From: Erigeron canadensis
Taxonomy: Eukaryota > Streptophyta > Magnoliopsida > Asterales > Asteraceae
Direction of reading: 5' to 3'
DNA: 64,000 nt
Assembly (NCBI RefSeq): GCF_010389155.1
Contig: NC_057761.1
Location: forward strand, 18,912,501-18,976,500
The first letter of the stretch is position 1. Every line of letters begins with the position of its first letter. Of the stretch, positions 56,901-64,000 are shown piece after piece. A program made the translations under genes and the position numbers. Under the pieces are notes generated by a model. That model was not told the origin of the DNA. It made no database searches and worked only from the letters and a program-made list of their open reading frames with translations.

Positions 56901-59848
56901 TATACCTTTGGTTCTTCTTGGAGTTTACGACGTAGCTCTTCGGCCTCTGACTGTGCAAGATCTCTTTGTCTCCTCAATTCCTCGATTTCCATTTCCATCT
57001 AAAAATGGTATTAGAACAAATTGATTTAGAAGCTCAAATCATGAGATAATTGAACTTTGATTTAATATATAATACCTGACGAATTTTGTAGTCTTTTTCA
57101 TTTGATGGATCAGGAGTACGCAACTCAGCTTCTAGTCTGGAAACCTCCTTTTGCAAATGCTTAACCAATTGTTTATCCGAAACAACCTGATCACAAAATT
57201 TTCAACGAGACAAGACCCTTTAGCATATGTTATCAAAAGAATACTCAAGCGTCCAGACCAAGTATTGGGATTTTCTAACAGGTCCAGACTAACTGGTGAA
57301 GCAGCTAACTTAAAATATAAAAACAACTAGATGAAAAGTAAACGGCCAAACGGGTCATAGGTTAAGTGTAACATACTAACACATTAAATAAAAATCGCCA
57401 AAATAATTATATTTGAAGAAATATTATATATAATTTTGGACAAAAAATGAGAATACGTGGAAGTACTTGTTACCGAACCCACCCATATTTACATATTTAA
57501 GAGCATAAGACGGTAATAAGAACTGGAGGAAACAAGATATGTACCATGTTAACTTGAGCATTATTTGTTACTTCCTTTGCTCGGGTAGCAAAGAAAAGAG
57601 TATTCCTTGACTGTTCCACATGGCTAGAAGCTGGGCTCAAAGTGCATATAATGGCAGTACGGGCATTTCCACCTAACGAGTGCTGTAGTATACGAGTTAG
57701 TTTGGAGTCCCTGTATGGTATATGACCACTTCTCTTTCCAACACTGCATAAGCACATCGTGTCAAAAACATGTAATGAGTCAAATATTGAACCGTCAGAT
57801 CCTTAAGTACCAAATCAACAATATAACTAGTCAGACAGTTAAGAAAACTTAAAATTTGATGCTTAATCAGTGGCTTAACTTCGTCTTTAGGAAAAATGTC
57901 TATGTGATCAAAGTAATGCATTTTATGAATATACTCTAGAGTGTCTATAACCCATTTGTTCCAAAACAGGTCGATTTGAGAAGACTTTATGTTTGTCAAC
58001 TGGGTCATGCTAAACACATATTTACAACTGTCAATGGGGTAAAAGTCACTCAAAATTGTCCGTTTCAATGTCTTAGATAAAATTTTCAAATAAAGTTGGC
58101 GCTTTTATAGGATAGAAATCATATATCACACATACCTTGTTTATAAAAAGTTTTAAGAAAGTGATGAAAAATGTTGATGGGTCCTATTTGTGATTAATCA
58201 GCTTCAGGAATAAAATGTTGATGGGCCACTTTAGAAAGTGATGCAATACTAGAGAAATCTGGACAAATGAATACTGAAAACAAACAAATTGATACATGTC
58301 TACGCACCTCAGCTTCCTAATCACAGTTGTCAGAGTCATCAAGCTAAGGTTTATATGGCAACCTTCTCTTAGCCTTGCACCATCCGCATTTGTTTGTGAA
58401 GCTCTTTCACTTCCAGCTAAATCCACAAAATTCTGCACAACATTTCACAGTTTATGGTTACCAATATGGTCTTCCACTTTTCGGTCATAAGTAATTAATA
58501 CTTAATTCAGAATGAAGGTGAATTTGTACCAGGCTTGAAACAAAGGACCTCACGCAGTCTGAAGTCTCCCGGAGTGTGCTTTCTATTGTCTGCATTGTCA
58601 AAACAAACCATTTATAATGAATCTTCAAGCTCACATCATATGTACACATACGAAACCATACACCATCTCTCAAAATATGCTTACCAATCTTATTATCTGG
58701 TGTGATCGAGAGCTAGTATCATTCAGTGCAGTCTCACCAACTTGTCTCTGAGCTGTAAAGTGTACAAAAGTTAATAAAAAACAAAATCCAACTATAGAAA
58801 AGTACAGATGCTTTATAGATACAATAAATTCAGAAGCAAACCTTCACAGATACTGATCAAGTTTCGTAAATGTTGGTCATCGGTGGCTGTTTCCTCTACT
58901 AACTTCTCAACTACGGTTCCTTTCTGCAATTATAACAGGTTTTACAACTCTTGGTAAGACTCGTAACACCTAATTAGCTTCTGTTTTGAAAATACACAAT
59001 CTTCTGTATTACCTCTGGATCGTCTCGGAGCTTGAGATTACGTCCTGACTCAGAATTCAGCAAGTCCCTTACGTTTTCGTTGTAGATTTCCAGGCCTGAT
59101 ATTTTTATTCTAAATTCTCTTTCTGGAGTCTGTATTAAGAAAATACCAAATTATATGTCAGTAAATTTCAACTTGTATACAATATATCAATGTATATATA
59201 TAGACAGAAACTTGAAACATATATAGGTCTTATTACCTGCAATATGTGCTGGTAAATATCATTAACAGCTTTTTCTGTAATTCCTCTCATAGTGAAAGTT
59301 TTTCCACTACTTGTTTGACCATAGGCAAAGATAGTTGCTGAAAAACAAGATACATAAAATCACAAAAAACGATATGACGTATAAATAGGACAAGCATATA
59401 AAAACCAATATAGATATTACGAACCGTTAATGCCCATTAGAGCAGACAAAGCTACAGTCTTTACTCCTTCCTCATATACGGATTCTGTGATTGTTGCAGG
59501 GCCAAAAACTTTATCTGAAAGAACACAAAACCTTTTTCATTAGCTCACACACGCCGATCCTAAAGTAAAATGAACTGGATCTGTATATTTTATCAGCATA
59601 TATATACCAAATGTGAAGGAAGATGGTTGGATAACACGTTCATTTGGAAGTGGTTTATATACAATAGAATGATCATCAATGCATTCCCAAGATACATTGT
59701 CTTTAGCCGATTGTTCCCTTTTATTTAGCGGCCTCAACCTCACTGTCACAACAATTTTCTCTTCGCGTACTCGAGACCCTCCAGGTGTTGATATTGGGGT
59801 TCTTTCTATTTTTGAAGCCGGTGTACTCGGAATACTCTTTAATGCCAT
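53935..59848 (-). CDS. NACK1: Kinesin-7 family protein NACK1/HINKEL type
   Basis: Complete gene, 14 coding exons (5' to 3'): 59848-59608, 59514-59425, 59337-59237, 59129-59013, 58923-58842, 58752-58685, 58589-58530, 58432-58308, 57743-57545, 57186-57076, 56998-56906, 56603-55689, 55018-54693, 54262-53935. All introns are GT-AG and phases agree. They total 2856 nt, 951 residues, close to tobacco NACK1. Motor domain about 25-361: P-loop GQTSSGKT (117-124), switch I NDTSSRSH (221-228), switch II DLAGSE (257-262). Coiled-coil stalk about 362-640, Ser/Pro-rich region with SPCSPLSS and [10 protein letters not shown], then a second coiled coil and the NACK-type C-terminal domain ([23 protein letters not shown]-like [13 protein letters not shown]). 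Known role: NACK1 binds and activates the MAPKKK NPK1 at the phragmoplast, needed for cell-plate expansion in cytokinesis. Thr sites are likely CDK targets. Confidence 0.96.
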
Positions 59849-59867
59849 CTTATCCAATTGCTTCTAT
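59849..59867 (-). other. NACK1 5' UTR, second exon portion
   Basis: A splice acceptor AAACAG|ATAGAAG lies 19 bases before the ATG at 59848. An upstream in-frame TTG-Asp-Lys precedes the ATG, echoing the MDKM start of relatives, but the first ATG here is at 59848. Confidence 0.7.
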
Positions 59868-60720
59868 CTGTTTAGCCATTAGTGTTAACACGTAACAATC
59901 TCAAATTCTTAATATTTCCGAAGAATAATTTTTAATTAAAAAATTAATAAAAATTAACACTTAGATTTAATTATACTTTAATGACAATTTCATTTGTAAA
60001 ATGCATTCGAACAGGACTAAAAAGAAAACCATATTTTTATATCCGAAATTTTCTGATTTAAATCAATTGGGGCATCATTCATAGTTATTGGGGATTCCAT
60101 AGGAACAAAACAAAAATGTCACGTTTTCATTTACAAAATGCATTCAAACATAGCTAAAAAGAAAAAACATATCGTTATATCGAAAATGTCCAAATTTAAA
60201 TCAATTGGGGCATCATTCATAGTTATTAGGGATTCAATAGGAACTAAACAAAAATACTTATCCAGTGAGATTTTCAATTTTAAACATAGCTAAAAAGAAA
60301 ACATATTTTTAAATCGGAACTTTTCAAATTTAAAGTGAGATTCGTCACAAGTTACCGCATTGAAGATGGTTCGGAAAATTAAATTCAATATACAAATACA
60401 GTATTAGCTAAGTTTTCTATTCAAACTTTAAAAATAAAACAAACAATTAGGTCATAAATAATAAATCCACAAGTACAGATTAACATTTCCTAAATTAAAT
60501 CTAAAATCACTTCATCTATGGATACCAAAATTAACAAGCATAATAAGCCCTAAGCTGAAATACTTTCTAATAATAAAAATATGAACTTTTATGAATTATT
60601 TTAACTGATTTTCAGGATCATATATATGTATATATAGATATAGATGATAGAAATCGAACAATCAGTGAAACAAGTTAAAAAGGAAAGTTAACAAAATTAA
60701 AAAGACTCACCAAAATCACT
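59868..60720 (-). other. NACK1 leader intron with internal tandem repeat
   Basis: Donor GTGAGT at 60715-60720, acceptor CAG at 59868-59870, 853 bp. 59990-60340 contains two near-copies and a third partial copy of a roughly 137-bp unit (ATGCATTC..AACATAGCTAAAAAGAAAA..CAATTGGGGCATCATTCATAGTTATT). Confidence 0.7.
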
Positions 60721-60800
60721 TGTTGAGATTTCACAGAGAGAGAGAGAATATAGAGACAGAATTTTGAATTTGTTTTGTATGTGAAAGAAAGAAAGAAAGA
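60721..60800 (-). other. NACK1 5' UTR first exon (approximate)
   Basis: CT-rich leader on the minus strand (CTCTCTCTCTCTGTGAAATC) ending at donor 60720. The transcription start is estimated, not observed. Confidence 0.55.
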
Positions 60801-60832
60801 GGGTTTTTTAAAATAATTAAAACTATTGTGTC

Positions 60833-60843
60833 TCTAACGGCTA
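60833..60843 (-). promoter_or_regulatory. MSA (mitosis-specific activator) element in the NACK1 promoter
   Basis: TCTAACGGCTA on the plus strand matches the MSA consensus YCYAACGGYYA at all 11 positions. R1R2R3-Myb factors bind MSA elements and drive G2/M transcription, and tobacco NACK1 is a known MSA-controlled gene. The element works in either orientation. It lies about 110 bp upstream of the leader splice donor. Confidence 0.85.
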
Positions 60844-60883
60844 GTCTCCAATTTATTTTATGGTCCGTGTTTCGGATAAATAC

Positions 60884-60888
60884 AACGG
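60884..60888 (-). promoter_or_regulatory. Second AACGG Myb core upstream of NACK1
   Basis: AACGG core within ACAACGGTGT, only the core matching MSA. G2/M promoters often carry more than one core; support here is weak by itself. Confidence 0.45.
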
Positions 60889-60899
60889 TGTAGTTTTGA

Positions 60900-61204
60900 G
60901 TTTTTACAAACTCCCATCCAAATCCGCTTTTAATTAAAAACTTCTTTTCCTCTTCATAGATTGTATTGGTTTAAGTAACAACACTAAAGTTAATAATACG
61001 AGTAATAAAATAATAATCTTTTTTTAAACTAAACTTGTTACACATCATATTTTAGAATCAGTAAATCATGAAAGTAATCATTTTAATTGGTTTTATATAT
61101 ATAATAACTAGATAATTGTCCTTCGTAATATACAGTTTAAGTGATTAACTATATCGAGTTGTCATGATGAAATAATTAGTAGTTATACATACGACATGTT
61201 AAAT
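60900..61204. other. NACK1 distal promoter / intergenic
   Basis: AT-rich, no gene seen. TA repeat at about 61090-61102. Confidence 0.4.
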
Positions 61205-61374
61205 TATAATAAGGAAAATGATAAATTATCTTAGTACAATAGCCTAAAAATATTCCTAACTATTAGATTGAGACATGTGGCAAAATCAGAGGGTGAGATA
61301 AAAAAAGAGAATTGTTAGATAACACTTGACATGTTTTAAAGATTTTATAAAGATTAATCATTTTCCTTATTATA
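61205..61374. mobile_element. Small MITE with 18-bp terminal inverted repeats
   Basis: TATAATAAGGAAAATGAT (61205-61222) is exactly the reverse complement of 61357-61374. The element is 170 bp with no coding capacity; the outer TA may be the target duplication. Superfamily not assigned. Confidence 0.75.
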
Positions 61375-61736
61375 TTGTTCAAAATGTGTTTTTTTAATAA
61401 AAAATAGTAAGATAACGGATATGTATGAATATGTTTATCTAAGAGATTATTACCTAAAAAAAAAGCTTATTTTTTGAATTAGAATCTTGTCATGGCAAAT
61501 ATCACACAATGTCACATAAAACAATGACTAAATTTCAAAAAATTGATGATTGCGTGAACTAGAATCCCTGATCTTGTTTTATCAGATCAACATCGTAAAA
61601 CATAACTATCTATACATTGTAACGAAAAACAATGATTTACACTGGAGATGGCATACATGTGGATAAATTTGACTTTTAAATTTTAAGCATGGGTTGTAAG
61701 TCGACTTGACACTCAGTCAAGCGCCAATTTAATTGT
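61375..61736. other. Intergenic spacer
   Basis: No supported feature. Confidence 0.4.
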
Positions 61737-62072
61737 TGTGATAACACGATTTCTTTACCGAATTCACATCATCAATGGCAGATTGGAAGTGTGTGTGTTC
61801 TTGGTGTGAATGTGTGTTTTGAGAGAGAAAGTGTGTGTAAAAGGAAAGTGGCTTTATTGGAACTAATGAGAATTGTGAAGGTTACAATGGTTTTAAAAAA
61901 GGTTCAAGGCTTATGATTTCTAAGGTATGAGGGGTATTTATAGGCTAACTACACAAATATGCTAATTATCACAATTAGCCTCTCAACCTTAGTGATCATT
62001 TACCTATGACTTAACTACAAGTAAGTCCACTAATCTAAATTACAATTTATCACTATTTTTGGATTTCTAACA
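61737..62072 (-). repeat. Copia C 3' LTR
   Basis: Bounded by TG and CA, TATA-like GGTATTTATAGG at about 61933-61944 (minus TATAAATACC). About 25 bp longer than the Copia B LTR. Confidence 0.88.
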
Positions 62073-64000
62073 TTCTCCCCTTAGTGATATATTGTAATGA
62101 ATGAAGTATGTGTTATGTTGTCTTGTAGGAATGAATTTGATGAGCCCGGTGGTGAAGACAATTGATGTGTTGAAACAAGTCTTCAAAGCTTTCTCTTTTG
62201 TCTTTGGAGAACTTGATTCAGTCTTGGACTTGGACTTCTTGAAGTTAAATCATGTGGTGATTCTCAATGTTCTTTTTGAATAGAGAATAATGAGTGTGTG
62301 TGTGTCTTCAATCTTTGAGGATTGTTAAATCATGAATTAGAGTTGTCTTTTGAAATGCGGAAGGTATGAATTTGGCTTTGATACTTCAATCTTTGATTCT
62401 TGAGTGAAATTCAACTTCTTGATTCTTCATTCCAAGAAGTTTCATGAATATGTACTCTCCCCTTGATGTATGCATTGGAGCTTCTTTGATAAAATGTTGT
62501 TGTATGACATGAAGATCTTGAATGAAGTGTGTTGATGAAGACTCTTTTGAAGCTTTAGTTCTTTGACTTGAATCTTCTAACCAATCTTTCAACTTTTTGA
62601 AGCTTTGATCTTTGTCACATCATTTTTGAACACTTTGGAGATTAAGCATTTGAATGAAGTTTGGATAAGTCTCTTATGAAGTAATCATGCTCTCCCTCAA
62701 TTCATGAGTATACACATTTTTGGAGCATCTTTGAACTTTTTGTAACATCTTGAGTGAATATCTTTTCAAATTCGGTCTCATTCTTATCTTGAAATCAATT
62801 CGGATTTTCTTTTTCAAGCCAAGATCTCAATCAACTAAGAGCTTAGTGAAAATCTGAGCTCAATTGACTGAAATATAGTGAAAATATTTGACATCATGAA
62901 GACTTTATTGTTTCATCAACTTCAAGTTATCATCCATCAAAGTTCCATGAATCCTCCATTTAGATCTTTAGGATGAATATCTTGATCTTCTCATCTTTGA
63001 AAGATAAACCTAAACCTTTTGAAACACCCAAACACAAACTTTTCTCCTTGTTGTCCTTATCAATCATACTTATTTCTTTCCAAATCAATCATAATATTTT
63101 ATCCCCCTCATAATGACAAAGTTGGGAACCAATTTCATTATGCAAACATTGATTGATAAAATGTCAGAAGAAATAACACGATCCGAAGCTAGATTTTGTG
63201 CACACGGAGAAATGTCGACCATCGAAACATCAACCCAAACCATTAGCACAACCCAAAGAATCCTAGAGATGACTAAAATGTAAGGTTGTTGGTGTTTTTG
63301 TGTTTGTGAGATGAGAAATGAAACCGGATAAGAATGATTCGTTAGCATGTTCAAAAATTGAAAGGATTAATGAAATGACCGATAGAAATGTATAACATTT
63401 TTCGGATTTCCTATGTATCATTGAGATATGCACAAAGCAATACTCTAACATAGTTCGGTTTGCGGCTTTTCAACCACGAGATTGCTTCAAAGAATATAAA
63501 TCATGGTTAGTACAACCGAAGCGTTCGATAACCACAATCTATTATCCTTAAAGACTTTTAGGAAAAAACGAGGTCACGTTTAGACTTCTCGTTAACTCAA
63601 TAACCACATAAATGTAATTATGAGACCTACTTTCAATGTTGGAAAAGATGTTAGCATTGGTAGGATTTTCATTTGATCATTGTGGAATATTAATTAAGAT
63701 ATCACTACAAATATTCCGGCTATATCACAAAGATAAGCAGTAATATCACAAAGATATGACTCGAATGTGTCCTAAATAAATGAATAATGATCAAATTAAT
63801 GACCAATCAAGATAGCTCTAGACACAAAGTGATCAAATGAAGTCGGGGACTGGAGCAGAGTGTCGCCCTTTTTCAATATCAACATCTTCCAAATGAAGAG
63901 TCAATAGAAATGTGAAAATCTCCGTTAGAAATGAAACAAGTATTTGTTAAGAAATACTTGAGGGGTTAAGTAAAGATGTGCATGCTTTACTGGGTCCATG
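61737..64000 (-). mobile_element. Copia C: partial Copia B-family element, running off the window
   Basis: The LTR at 61737-62072 (336 bp, TGTGATAACACG to TTTCTAACA) is a diverged relative of the Copia B LTRs (same motif order, including TTCTTGGTGT, GAGAGAGAA and GGTATTTATAGGCT). It is followed by polypurine complement TTCTCCCCTT and a 3' non-coding region matching Copia B (for example AAGTCGGGGACTGGAGCAG at 63840 and 13348). It is therefore the 3' end of a minus-strand element. Gag-pol lies beyond 64000. The left flank ATTGT (61732-61736) would be one target-duplication copy. Confidence 0.88.

Noticed and set aside
57697..58089. 130-codon minus-strand ORF between kinesin exons 8 and 9
   Set aside because: It reads intron 8 through to the start of exon 9. 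GT-AG boundaries at 58308 and 57743 with matching phase show it is intronic.

Overview
The window is plant nuclear DNA. It has spliced GT-AG genes, TATA-box promoters, AT-rich intergenic DNA and dense LTR retrotransposons. It looks eudicot. The retroelement repertoire (SIRE-like Copia with a long 3' ORF, Tekay-like chromovirus, Tat element with an antisense 'gypsy-type transposase' ORF) resembles Asteraceae, but that placement is inference. No prokaryotic genes, CRISPR, rRNA or tRNA were seen.

Layout. (1) 1-25603: a minus-strand SIRE/Maximus-like Copia element (Copia A) whose left LTR is cut by the window edge. It is broken by two later insertions with exact 5-bp target duplications: a solo LTR at 1314-2809 inside its long 3' ORF, and a complete second Copia (Copia B, 11575-23320, also minus) inside its gag. 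(2) 26007-37234: a minus-strand chromovirus (Ty3/Gypsy, Tekay-like). Its LTRs are very similar to each other, but the reverse transcriptase core is deleted and a 3-kb solo LTR (29430-32427) splits RNase H from integrase. (3) 37677-38876: a 1.2-kb, almost fully palindromic foldback/MULE-type element. (4) 39567-41955: another gypsy-type solo LTR. (5) 42306-52433: a full-length minus-strand Tat-lineage element with dual RNase H. It carries a plus-strand antisense gene with its own TATA box and a 99-bp tandem array. It sits inside a probable MITE. (6) 52434-61736: the only host gene island. It holds a complete type 2 non-specific lipid transfer protein gene (+) and, convergent to it, a complete 14-coding-exon NACK1/HINKEL-type kinesin gene (-) with a leader intron and a perfect mitosis-specific MSA promoter element. 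(7) 61737-64000: LTR and 3' internal region of a third Copia (Copia C) of the same family as B, running off the right edge.

The two host genes work independently: a secreted small lipid-binding protein, and the cytokinetic kinesin that activates the phragmoplast MAP-kinase cascade. Everything else is mobile DNA. All five elements with internal sequence lie on the minus strand. The points most worth a second look are a leader module shared, in order and orientation, between Copia B and an unrelated gypsy LTR; the antisense gene of the Tat element; the roughly 1,250-codon 3' ORF of Copia A; and the MSA element in front of NACK1.
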